From Lichenostomus cassidix (lineage: Eukaryota > Chordata > Aves > Passeriformes > Meliphagidae), in contig VLJF02000851.1 of assembly GCA_008360975.2 (NCBI GenBank), forward strand, positions 1 through 64,000: DNA of 64,000 nt. The letters run 5' to 3'. This document shows positions 10,308 through 24,463 of the stretch, piece by piece. Each line of letters begins with the position of its first letter. Positions within the stretch are counted from its first letter, which is position 1. The notes under the pieces are model-generated. The model was not told the DNA's origin and searched no databases. It saw only the letters and a program-made list of their open reading frames with translations. The translations under genes and the position numbers were made by a program.

Positions 10308-12000
10308 ATGATTCTTTCAACCTCCCCTCACAAAGGCTGTAAAACTGTGTCCAACGCTGAACTGAAAAAGGCTTTCTCAGCACTGCTGATGTCTCAGGAA
10401 CCAGATGCTCTCCATGCCAGGCAGAGAGATCCCAGCTGCGAGCTGGAGGAGAGCGAATTCTGCTCCGCTCACGGGGTTGTGAAGGAGATCCTGTGTCTCC
10501 ACAATGAATCAGTAGCTGTGGTTTCAGACTTGCCTCAGGCAGAAGAAGCCACTTGTGCTAAGCAGGAAGGTGCCAATGGTGAGTATGCAGCGAGTCAGGA
10601 TGTGCAGGAAGGATCCTGCACCAGTGACAGGAGTGTGAAGGAGCCCCTGAATCTCCAGGATGGATCAGCAACCAGGAATAAACAGAAAAGAATCCTCGGA
10701 GGATATGTGGGTGAGTGCAGAGCCAGCGCTGTGGCCTCTAGGGAGGGGACAATGGGCAGTGTCAGCCCAGGAGCACAGGGCTGGCAGGGTGTTGCTGTTT
10801 CCAGGGGTCTGGAAGAAGCCTTGTGCTCTGATGGGCTCAGCATTGACACCCTCAGTTGGCCCCAGCCCTGGGCAGTTCTCCTGCTGCAGGCTGTCCCCTG
10901 GGACTGTCTGTCACCTGGCTGTCCCCACACCTGTGTCCCTGTCCCTGCTACCAGCTCAGTGAGTGGCACATGGGCTGAGGATCCCTCCTGTGCTCCCCAG
11001 GCGTTGGGTGGGGGGTGTGAGGGCTGGGCCTGCTCAGGACAGCTCCATGCTCACGGCCTGCGGCTCTTTCCAGCTCCTGTTGAGTGGATCAGATCCCATC
11101 CCGTGTTCACCCTGGCTGTGCTGACTCTGCTCCTGCTCCTGATCCTGGCTTTGCTGGTGTCCTTGGCTGCAGTGTCAGGTAAGGAGGAGCAGCAGCCTCA
11201 GCCCAACCCCTCGGGGCACTGCGGGCTCACTGCTCCCTCACGGCCGGGATCGTCCCTCAGCCCCTCCCTGGCCAATCAGCGCGCGGGAGGATGAAGAGTG
11301 ACGGCTGAGTTAGCCAATCGCTGGGGAGCCGCAGGTTTGAGCGGGAAAACCAGCCAATAGGAGCTCGGGCTGCTGCGTGAGGGGAGAATCCTCAGACCTT
11401 CTGTTCGCTCTGCAGGGAGAAGTCAAACAGACGCTCCGGTTACTCCTAACTCTCCTCTGCTGCTGGCCTGTCCCCATGGCTGGGTTGGGTACCGAGGGAT
11501 CTGCTACTTCCTCTCGAGGGATCATCTCCCCTGGGATGAGGCTAAGGCTCGGTGCTCTGAGCTCGGGGCCTCCCTGGCTGTGCTCGAGGACTGGGAAATG
11601 GTGAGTGAGGGGTTTGGGGTGGCTGAGGGGAGCCTGGGAAGCTCCTGGGCCAGGGGTGCAGCTACCATTGTTTACTTCTCTCTCCTTGCCAGGAATTCTT
11701 CTTCTGCTTCAGCAAGAAAAACGATTACTGGCTCGGGCTGCACAGACAGGACCAGCGGCTGCAGTGGGTGGATGGCAGCAACTTCAGCTCCTCGTGAGTC
11801 CTGGGGGCACAGGCAGGGCCTGGGGGGCACAGGGGCACAACATTTCCCCCCACGGTGCCAGCAATATCTCTGCTTTTCCTTGCAGGGTTCCTGTGCTGGG
11901 CAATGCAGGGTGTGTGCACCTGGCTGAGAATTATCTCGGGAGTGCAATCTGCTCAAATGAGATGCAGTATATCTGCAGCAGGCCCCAAACTCACCTCTAA
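10308..12000 (+). CDS. Lectin 2: CLEC2/B-lec-like C-type lectin, five exons, intact
   Basis: Exons 10308-10710, 11074-11178, 11416-11600, 11693-11793 and 11886-12000 join in phases 1,1,0,2 to give about 302 residues. Exon 1 (ATG in cctctcatcATG context) encodes an unusually long, Glu/Ser/Cys-rich cytoplasmic tail of 134 residues. The tail has two copies of a 52-residue repeat marked by VVKEIL and [12 protein letters not shown], and no ITIM. Exon 2 is a leucine-rich membrane helix (about residues 146-168), so the protein should be a type II surface protein. Exons 3-5 form a long-form CTLD with six cysteines (LACPHGW, ICYF, ARCSEL, AGCVHL, ICSNE, YICSR), WLGLHRQDQRLQW and an NFS glycosylation site; calcium-ligand motifs are absent. 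This looks like a CLEC2-type ligand; a CD69-like receptor is the alternative. Upstream lie the CpG promoter and a SINE; a SINE follows at 12351. Confidence 0.9.
11268..11395 (+). promoter_or_regulatory. Internal CCAAT module, lectin 2 intron 2
   Basis: Three CCAAT boxes (gccaatcagcgcg, gccaatcgctgg, gccaatagg) in the same strand sense as the gene. They end about 40 bases before the acceptor of the first CTLD exon. Closely matches the CCAAT/TATA promoter at 5225-5350, but lacks a clear TATA. Confidence 0.55.
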
Positions 12001-12350
12001 TGGGGAATGGAGGAAGGATATTTTCTATGCTGGGCACTCTCAGCTTCATCTCATCCCTCCAGCATGGGGATTTCCTTCCTCAGCTGCAATATCTGCCTTG
12101 CACTGATCCTCAGGGTCACCTCAGTGCCTTTGCTGCAGGAGATGAACCTGCAGGAAGAGGAAATTATGTGGAATCTGATGTGTAGCTGCCTGGGCTGGGC
12201 CTGGGTGTTTCTTGCCTGATTCTGGTTCATCCCACAATCTTGTTTCTCTTGCACTAAACATTTATACACTAAGCTTTTATATATAAATATTTTGATATAA
12301 CACTGTTGGTGCAGAGGAAAAAAATGGTGCTCCATATGAATGTTACCTTC

Positions 12351-12470
12351 CTTGGCCTAAGGTGCTAATAAAGCCAAGGATTGGATTTCACCCCACAGGG
12401 GACCATTCCCTTAAGGACTGGTCTCAATCTATGTGGGTTCCTTCCAACTCAGAGAATTCCTTGAACTTAG
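12351..12470 (+). mobile_element. SINE in the 3' flank of lectin 2
   Basis: tRNA-Ile-like head (aggtgctaataaagccaagg) and CR1-like tail. The head has mutated to contain AATAAA at 12367-12372, which could serve as the poly(A) signal about 370 bases after the lectin stop. Confidence 0.65.
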
Positions 12471-12569
12471 GTGACTTATGAACTCATGAACTTAGCCTTA
12501 GGTGGCCCCCGTGAGGATTTACCGCGCCAACGCTGCTGTTCTTACTGCATTATTTTGTTACTTTTGTAT

Positions 12570-13875
12570 TAAATGCTCCTGAAGGCCTCCCGGTGTCGCT
12601 CGTGTCCCTTTTTACCGGCAGCCGCGTCCCTTGGCCTGCTCCCCCTGGGCCGTTGCAGGGCGGCTGGCGGAAGCTGGGAGCTGCCGTGGGGCTGCCCCGG
12701 TGGCTGCGTGCCGAGGCGGGGCCGGGAGGTGCGGAGAACTTGGTCGCTGTTTGCAGAGCAATGGCGCCTTGGGCCCGGGCCCGTTGCAGGGCTGTTCCTC
12801 ATGTGCGGCTTTGGCCTCGGCCAGCCCGGGGGGCACTGAGAGCGCGGGGCTTGGGCTGTGCGCTGTGCAGAGCCCGCGCCTCGCTGCCCTTGGCTGGCTG
12901 TGCTGTCACTCGGGATTGTCCCAGCGCCATTGCTGCTCGGTGCCAGCGAGCGGGGACAAGGCCGGCGCCGGTGTCGCCCCCAGGCAAGCAGGCAGGCAGG
13001 CAGGGCTTTAGTGGGGCAGCAGCGGCGCCATGGTGGGAGCGTGTGTGCGGCCCGGGAGCGGCGGCGGAGCTCGGAGAGGCTGTCCCAGCGCAGGTGGGAG
13101 CCGCGCTGCCTTGTGCCGGGGCTCGGGGCTCGCTGCGGGCGGATGGAGGGGATGGAGGGGGCGGCAGGGGGGCTGTGGCGGCTTCGTTCTCCCGTCTCCC
13201 TCCCTCCCTCGCTGGCTGTGGCGCCGTGTTGCCGCTGGCCTGAGGCCGCTGAGGGAGCGGCTGCCCGCGGTCTCCTTGCCGCTGCTGCCTCGGCAGGAGG
13301 CGGTGCCGGAGCAGCGCTGGCTCGTCCCGCTCGCTGTCGGTAGCACAGAGGTGGCTGCGCTGTCGGCGGCAGTGTGCGGGAAAACCCGCGTGGCCAGAGG
13401 TTTGTGTTCCCCTAGGAGTCATGTAAAAGTGACTTTATGGATGGACAGAGGGAGAGGCCGTGGGGCATTTGCCATGGGGCTGTAAATCGCAGCCTCCTTT
13501 CTATGCTCGTTTCCCGGCCGCATCTCCCTGTCCCTTTGCCGTCTGGCTGAGGGACTTGGAAGGTACAGACTTCCCGATCCGCCCGCTGCCTGTGTCCCTT
13601 CACATGGCCCGGAGCCCAGCGCTGCTCCATCCCGACCTGCCCCGGCTCCATCCCGGCTCCTCCCGCGGGATGCGACGGCGTGGGGAAAAGGGGGGAAAGG
13701 GTGGGCGCTGGGCTTGGGGGGAGGAGGAGAAGGGATGGAGGAGTAGGAGGAGGGATGAGGAAGGAGGAGAGAGGAAGAGGAGGAACCGGAAGCGGTTGGA
13801 GAGAGGAAGAGGAGGAGCAGCAGAAGCAGCGCGGAGTATTTGTCTGTCGCGGCCCCGGGAGCATCGGCGCCCCGC
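12570..13875 (+). promoter_or_regulatory. CpG island and promoter region of zinc-finger gene 1
   Basis: About 1.3 kb of CpG-dense sequence. It includes the shared module (gcggagctcggagaggctgt then cccagcgcaggtggga near 13060-13095) also found at the lectin genes. It ends in a purine-rich stretch (13720-13840) just before the first coding exon. No ORF in it is credible as protein. Confidence 0.65.
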
Positions 13876-16292
<2,417 letters not shown>

Positions 16293-16500
16293 GGGAAGCC
16301 TTGCGAGTGTCCCGAGTGCAGGAAGAGCTTCATTGCTGCTCCAACTCCATCCCCAGTGGGAAGATCTGCAGTGGATGATCTCCAGTGATCCCCGTTGGGC
16401 AGAATCCTGGTGACTCCCATTCCAGGTGATCCCCGTCGGGTGGGGGAAGGTGTTTTAAATGGTCAAATTGTACTTCTTCTCCTGCTCTGAGTTTGTTAGC

Positions 16501-16506
16501 AATAAA
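16501..16506 (+). terminator. Poly(A) signal, zinc-finger gene 1
   Basis: AATAAA about 210 bases after the stop codon, in a segment (gtttgttagcaataaattca) conserved in the duplicate at 19789. Confidence 0.7.
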
Positions 16507-16714
16507 TTCAATTCACATATCCAATTTCAAGCCTGTTTTGTGCACAAAGGTGTTGGATGAGGGATCTCTTAGCCAGGTCCTTCTATCAACTCAGGAAGCC
16601 TTGGTTCAATTTTCTCTCCCCATGGCGGCTGTGCAGGGCAGTGAGAGAGCAGCTCTGCTGGGTGCCTGGCATGGGGCCAGTGTCACCCCACTGCAATGTG
16701 CTATGACCTCGTGT

Positions 16715-17584
16715 GGCCACGGTGGGAGCGTGTGTGCGGCCCGGGAGCGGCATCAGCGATCGGAGCGGAGGCCGGGGAGGCGGCGGCGGAGCTCGGAGAG
16801 GCTGTCCCAGCGCAGGTGGGAGCCGCGCTGCCTTGTGCCGGGGCTCGGGGCTCGCTGCGGGCGGATGGAGGGGATGCAGGGGGCGGCAGGGGGGCTGTGG
16901 CGGCTTCCTTCTCCCGTCTCCCTCCCTCCCTCGCTGGCTGTGGCGCCGTGTTGCCGCTGGCCTGAGGCCGCTGAGGGAGCGGCTGCCCGCGGTCTCCTTG
17001 CCGCTGCTGCCTCGGCAGGAGGCGGTGCCGGAGCAGCGCTGGCTCGTCCCGCTCGCTGTCGGTAGCACAGAGGTGGCTGCGCTGTCGGCGGCAGTGTGCG
17101 GGAAAACCCGCGTGGCCAGAGGTTTGTGTTCCCCTAGGAGTCGTGTAAAAGTGACTTTATGGATGGGCAGAGGGAGAGGCCGTGGGGCATTTGCCATGGG
17201 GCTGTAAATCGCAGCCTCCTTTCTATGCTCGTTTCCCGGCCGCATCTCCCTGTCCCTTTGCCGTCTGGCTGAGGGACTTGGAAGGTACAGACTTCCCGAT
17301 CCGCCCGCTGCCTGTGTCCCTTCACATGGCCCGGAGCCCAGCGCTGCCCCAGCCCGAGCTGCCCCGGCTCCATCCCGGCTCCTCCCGCGGGATGCGACGG
17401 CGTGGGGAAAAGGGGGGAAAGGGTGGGCGCTGGGCTTGGGGGGAGGAGGAGAAGGGATGGAGGAGGAGGAAGGAGGAGGAGAGAGGAAGAGGAGGAGCAG
17501 GAAGAGGTTGGAGAGAGGAAGAGGAGGAGCAGCAGAAGCGCGGAGTATTTGTCTATCGCGGGCCCGGGAGCATCGGCGCCCCGC
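16715..17584 (+). promoter_or_regulatory. CpG promoter of zinc-finger gene 2
   Basis: Tandem copy of the zinc-finger gene 1 promoter region, very similar throughout (for example ggtttgtgttcccctaggag at both). The duplicated unit length is about 3.7 kb. Confidence 0.65.
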
Positions 17585-19579
<1,995 letters not shown>

Positions 19580-19788
19580 GAGAAGCCCTGCGAGTGTCCT
19601 GAGTGCAGGAAGAGCTTCATTGCTGCTCCAACTCCATCCTCAGTGGGAAGATCTGCAGTGGATGATCTCCAGTGATCCCCGTTGGGCAGAATCCTGGTGA
19701 CTCCCATTCCAGGTGATCCCCGACAGGTGGGGGGAATGTGTTTAAAATGGTCAAATTTTACTTCTTCTCCTGCTCTGAGTTTGTTAGC

Positions 19789-19794
19789 AATAAA
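19789..19794 (+). terminator. Poly(A) signal, zinc-finger gene 2
   Basis: AATAAA in the same conserved context as the signal at 16501. Confidence 0.6.
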
Positions 19795-20009
19795 TTCAAT
19801 TCACATATCCAGTTCCGAGCCTGTTTTGTGCACAAAGGTGTTGGATGAGGGATCTCTTAGCCAGGTCCTTCTATGAACTCAGGAAGCCTTGGTTCAATTT
19901 TCTCTCCCCATGTCGGCTGTGCAGGGCAGTGAGAGAGCAGCTCTGCTGGGTGCCTGGCATGGGGCCAGCGTCACCCCACTGCAATGTGCCATGGCCTCGT
20001 GTGGCCACG

Positions 20010-20213
20010 GTGGGAGCGTGTGTGCGGCCCGGGAGCGGCATCAGCGATCGGAGCGGAGCCCGGGGAGGAGGTGGCGGAGCTCGGAGAGGCTGTCCCAGTG
20101 CAGGTGGGAGCCGCGCTGGCTTGTGCCGGGGCTCGGGGCTCGCTGCAGGCGGATGGAGGGGATGGAGGGGGCGGCAGGGGGGCTGTGGCGGCTTCCTTCT
20201 CCCGTCTCCCTCT
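20010..20213 (+). repeat. Third, truncated CpG promoter copy
   Basis: Repeats the module at 13040 and 16730 but is cut at about 20213 (gtctccctctgaggctctgg). There it joins the lectin-flank module at 20215. This is the right boundary of the zinc-finger duplication. Confidence 0.8.
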
Positions 20214-20214
20214 G

Positions 20215-20505
20215 AGGCTCTGGCTCGGCACACAGCCCCCGGGGCAGGGGGAGCAGGGCAAGGGACACGAGGGACACAGGCAAATAAACGTTTAATTTAA
20301 AAGTAACAAAAATATGCACTAAGGAAGAACTACAGCGACATTGGCACCATAAATAGTGATAGGGGTGACACAAGGACATCTCTACCACTCCCCTGAGTTG
20401 GAAGGGACCACAAGGATTGATTCCAGCCCTTAAGGAAATGGCCCAGGTGGAGTTAAATCCTAATTTTGGCATCATTGCTACCCTTACACCCAGGAAGATC
20501 ACATT
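20215..20505 (-). mobile_element. Flank module plus SINE 3' of lectin 3
   Basis: Lectin-flank module (cccccggggcagggggagca) to about 20300, then a minus-oriented tRNA-Ile/CR1 SINE at 20335-20505 (ctgagttggaagggaccaca, ttttggcatcattgctaccc). Confidence 0.65.
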
Positions 20506-20911
20506 CATACGGAAGCACCTGTTCATAGCAGCACCTGTATACAAAGAGGTGGATCAATGTATAGATACAAGATTAGCGTAGAAATACAGTGTTAGGATAA
20601 TGTGTTTGAAATCTCTTCCCACAGACTTATACCCGTAGATATAGAGAAGCTCAGTATAGAAATATGTAGCACAAGAGAAACAGCGAGGCTAGAATGGCTC
20701 CAGAGGTAGAAAGCAACCCCCAGCCCAGACAGCCTCATATCAGCTTCCACATCATCTCCTCTTCCTGCAGGTTCATCTCCTGCAGAACAGGCACTGAGAT
20801 GACCCTGAGAGTCAGCGCAAGGCAGACGCTGCAGCTGAGGAAGGAACTCCCCGTGCTGGGGGTGAAAAGGCGAAGATCTCTTCCTGAACACAGGTCTTTT
20901 CCCTATCCCCA

Positions 20912-21801
20912 TTACTGGTGAGTTTGGGGTCTGCTGCAGATATAGGGCAGCTGATTTGAGCAGGGGAGACTCCTGAGATAATGCTCAGCCAGGTGCACAC
21001 ACCCTGCATTGCCCAGCACAGGAACCCTGCAGGGAGGAGCAGAGACAGTTCTGGAACCTCAGGAGAACATCTTGTGCCCCTGTGCCCCCCAGGCCCTGCC
21101 TGTGCCCCCCAGGACTCACGAGGAGCTGAAGTTGCTGCCATCCACCCACTGCAGCCACTGGCCCTGTCTGTGCAGCCCGAGCCAGTAATCATTGTTCCCA
21201 CAGAATAGGAACAGGAACTCCTGGAAAAGAGAGAAGAGCCAACAGTGGGAGCTGCACCCCTGGCCCAGGAGCTCCCCAGGCTCCCCTCAGCCACCCCAAA
21301 CCCCTCACTCACCATTTCCCCGTCCTTGAGCACAGCCAGGGAGGCCCCGAGCTTGGAGCACCGAGCTTTAGCCTGATCCCAGGAGCGGTGATCCTCCGAG
21401 AGGAAGTAGCAGGTCCCGTTGTACCCAACCCAGTCATCGGGACAAGCCAGCAGCAGAGGAGCGTCAAGAGCAACTGGAGTCTCTCCATGTCTACTCCCTG
21501 CAGAGCGAGCAGAAGGTCTGAGGACTCTCCCCTCACGGAGCAGCCCGAGCTCCCATTGGCTGGTTTTCCCGCTCAAACCCCCTCCCCCATAGCGATTGGC
21601 TGAGTCAGCCGTCACTCCTCGTTCTCCCGCGCGCTGATTGGTCAGAGCGGGGCTGAGGGACGATCCCGGCCGTGAGGGAGCAGTGAGCCCGCAGTGCCCC
21701 GAGGGGTTGGGCTGAGGCTGCTGCTCCTCCTTACCTGACACAGCAGCCAAGGACACCGCCAGAGCCACAGCCAGGAGCAGGAGCAGAGTCAGCACAGCCA
21801 G
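20912..21801 (-). pseudogene. Lectin 3: CLEC2-like lectin, 5'-truncated
   Basis: Three good CTLD exons (21497-21313, 21220-21120, 21026-20912, stop TAA) with correct splice sites and phases and all conserved cysteines (LACPDDW, TCYF, ARCSKL, GCVHL, PCSN, YICS). It reads HRQGQWLQW where the others have HRQDQRLQW. The membrane exon keeps only its distal part (21801-21735). At 21802 homology to the other copies stops within cctggctgtgctgac and unrelated sequence begins, followed by an LTR at 21825. No ATG or tail exon exists upstream, so a membrane protein cannot be made. Expression from the internal CCAAT module would be the only route to a product. Confidence 0.85.
21545..21665 (-). promoter_or_regulatory. 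Internal CCAAT module, lectin 3 intron 2
   Basis: Minus-strand CCAAT boxes (plus strand cccattggctgg, gcgattggctgag, gctgattggtcag) with conserved spacers, as in the other copies. Confidence 0.55.
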
Positions 21802-21824
21802 GGAAACTCTCTGGAGTTTCTCGT

Positions 21825-22565
21825 TGTGATAAAATAGATATTACAGTGTTGGCTTTCCGCAAATGTCGAGATGGACGCCATGTGTGTGCTGTTGATTCTT
21901 ACAGAAGTAGCTTTGTTATCTAATAATAACTAAATGCCTTTCTTTTTCTTAGTAGCTAACTTAGGTATAGTGCTGAAATAGCTAATGCAGTTGCTTTAAA
22001 ATACTTCTAGTTAACCTACAATAATTAAACCACCTGCTTAGCTGGATAACATCTGAAAAGGGGGCGTGACAAGGACCTGTCACTGACATTTCTATAAGCG
22101 ATGTCACCTGCTGAAACGGATTCAAGTGAATGAGAAGTTCAGAGATAACTTGTCAGAAACTGCTCACCACACAATATATCTACTGACTTAGAATTCATTG
22201 TGTTTGCCAAGCAAGGACTGTGATACTCTGGAACTTCCACACTGGCAAAAAAAACCCCAAATTTGTTGTTGTGGCCTTTGGATGGAGAGAAGGTCAGTGA
22301 AAAAGACCTTCTCCATAAAGCACAACTACACAGGCAAGGATATAAAAATGACTTTTGAACTCATTATAATACAAAGCAGGGATAGGTTATGCATATGTAT
22401 AAGCGTGTTGGGAAACTATGGATTTGAAACATTTGAAACATGTAACCACATATTTACTGAGTGTCTTTGGAGGGTTTCCTCTCAGTGCCTGGCGCTGCAA
22501 TAAACATACTAGCTTTACAATTTAAAATTATGCAGGTTATGAAGTTTTGTCTCTTTCTTAAATCA
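21825..22565 (+). mobile_element. Solo LTR of an old endogenous retrovirus
   Basis: About 741 bases beginning TGTGATAAAATAG and ending CTTAAATCA. It has AATAAA near 22499 (gctgcaataaacat) followed by a U5-like tail, the order expected of an LTR in plus orientation. A partial inverted relative is at 7262-7600. No gag, pol or env sequence is adjacent. Target-site duplication is not evident, which fits a rearranged junction with lectin 3. Confidence 0.65.
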
Positions 22566-22605
22566 CCTCACCCAGCAGGAGCAGCGACTTGTAGCTCTCC
22601 TGCAT

Positions 22606-22614
22606 GATGCTTCT

Positions 22615-22646
<32 letters not shown>

Positions 22647-23265
22647 CTCCATTTTCATCTTCATCCTCATCCCGCTCTTCTCTTCTCCATCTTCATCTCA
22701 TCCCAATCCCTCTCCTCCTCCTTTTCCGCATCTTCATCCCCATCCTGCTCTTTCCTCCTCCTCCTCTTTCATTTTCATCCTCATCTCTCTCTCCTCCTCT
22801 TCCTTTTCTCCTCTATCTTCATCCCTCTCTCCTCTTCCTCCTTGTCTGTCTTCATCCTCATTCCACTCTCCTCCCTCTCCCCTTCCTCATCCTCATCCTG
22901 CTCTCCTCCTCTTCATCCCATTCCTGCTCTTCCTCCTCCTCCTCATCTCCATCTTCATCCTCATCCCTCTCTCCTCCTCTTCCTCCCGTCTCATCCTCAT
23001 CCCACTCTCCTCTTCCTCATCCCCACCCCTCTTCTCCTCTTCATTCCCATCCCTCTCTCCTCCTCTCCCTTCATCTTCATCCTCTTCCCTTTCTCCTGCT
23101 CTTCCTCCTCCTCTTTCTCCATTTTCATCCTCATCCCCATCCTGCTCTTCTCTTCTTCATCCCCATCCCTCTCTCCTCCTCCTCCTCCTCTTCTTCTTCA
23201 TCCCCATCCCTCTTCCTCCTCCTCTTCTTCATCCCCATCCTGCTCTTCCCTCCTCCTCCTCCCCA
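22606..23265. repeat. Long pyrimidine tract (CTC/CATCC minisatellite)
   Basis: About 660 bases almost free of G on the plus strand, built from ctcctc, cttcatcc and ccatccctctctcctcctc words. It gives a long spurious Ser/Leu/Pro reading frame. Confidence 0.95.
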
Positions 23266-23365
23266 TCCAAGGGACAGAGCTGTTGGCACTGAGGGGACAC
23301 AAGAGACAGCAGGGTGGAAACACTAATTTTATTACAAAAGTACCAAATAATACAATAAAAAACAC

Positions 23366-23878
23366 TGTTGGAAAACGTACCAATTCAAAAAATTTTGTAT
23401 AACTTAAGTCAAAGGGCTCTGTTTGTCTTTACCCCAGAAAAAGGAGTTTTAGGGTTTTTTTCCAGGGTATTGTTCCACCAGGTGAGGTCTGGTGAGCTCA
23501 GCTTATCAACAGACTGGAGTAAACCAAAAATAAAGTTATCAGCAGAACATCAGCTCCAGTTAAGACATCTGGTCAGGAAAGGACTGATAGGAAAACTGAA
23601 AAATCTAATTAATATCAGAGGTGAGGAGATTCAGATCCAATGGGAAAACTGAATACTGGGGGTTTGCTCAACTTTGGCCCATTGAACACTGTATAAAATA
23701 TCTGAAAAATCAAGTAAAATGATGTGTCATGAAATGATTCTCTCTGCACAGCCAGGCTATGTGTGGATGATTTCTGAGGTACATCCTGGCCAGAAAATAG
23801 AGTAATGCCTTGACTCTCTAACATTAAAAAAGTTATTAGAGGGTTTTTGGTTTTGTTTTTCCTGCAGTTTCGCTGACA
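23366..23878. mobile_element. Solo LTR, family shared with 36013-36668
   Basis: Begins TGTTGGAAAACG and ends TTTCGCTGACA, with shared words such as ctctgtttgtctttacccca and gattctctctgcacagccag. It sits inside the flank module/SINE 3' of lectin 4, between attttattacaaaag and aaagtaacattggcacc. Shorter than the other copy by internal loss. Confidence 0.75.
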
Positions 23879-23879
23879 A

Positions 23880-24040
23880 AAGTAACATTGGCACCATAAA
23901 TACTGCTAGGGTCACACAAGGACATCTCACACACTCCCCTGAGTTGGAAGAGTTCAAGTTTTGAGTCCAAAGGAATGGTTCAGGTGGGGTTAAACCCCAG
24001 TTTTGGCATTATTGCTACCAAGGAAGATCACATTCACATG
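23880..24040 (-). mobile_element. SINE 3' of lectin 4
   Basis: Minus-oriented tRNA-Ile/CR1 SINE: cccctgagttggaagagttc and ccagttttggcattattgct. Confidence 0.65.
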
Positions 24041-24463
24041 GAAGCACCTGTTGGCAGTGTGTGTGCAATGATGTAAACCAATGTATAGATACAGGATTAG
24101 TGTAGAAATCCACTGTTAGGAGAATGTGTTTGAAATCCGTTTCCACAGCATTATATAAAGATATATAGAAAAGATCACGGTAGAAACATGTAGTGTAAGA
24201 GAAACAGGATGAGGTCTGGAATGGTTGCAGAAGGAGAAAGCAACCTCCAGCCCCAGGCAAAGCTGCTACCTATCAGCTTCCTCATCATCTCCTCCTGCAG
24301 GTTCATCACCTTGAGATCAGAACCTGAGGTGATCATGAGATCAGAACCTCAGGTGACTCTGAGAAGAGGCACTGAGGTGATCATGAGGATCAGTGCAAGG
24401 CAGACACTGTGGCTGAGCAAGGACATCCTTGTGCTGTCGGGGAAGAAATGAACCTTTGACTGC

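Noticed and set aside
22604..23326. Long Ser/Leu/Pro-rich open frame (240 codons)
   Set aside because: It is a by-product of the pyrimidine repeat; codon composition follows the repeat and there is no domain.
21825..23878. Possible endogenous retrovirus with internal genes between the two LTRs
   Set aside because: The LTRs belong to different families and the interval holds only a pyrimidine tract and lectin flank; no gag, pol or env similarity was seen.
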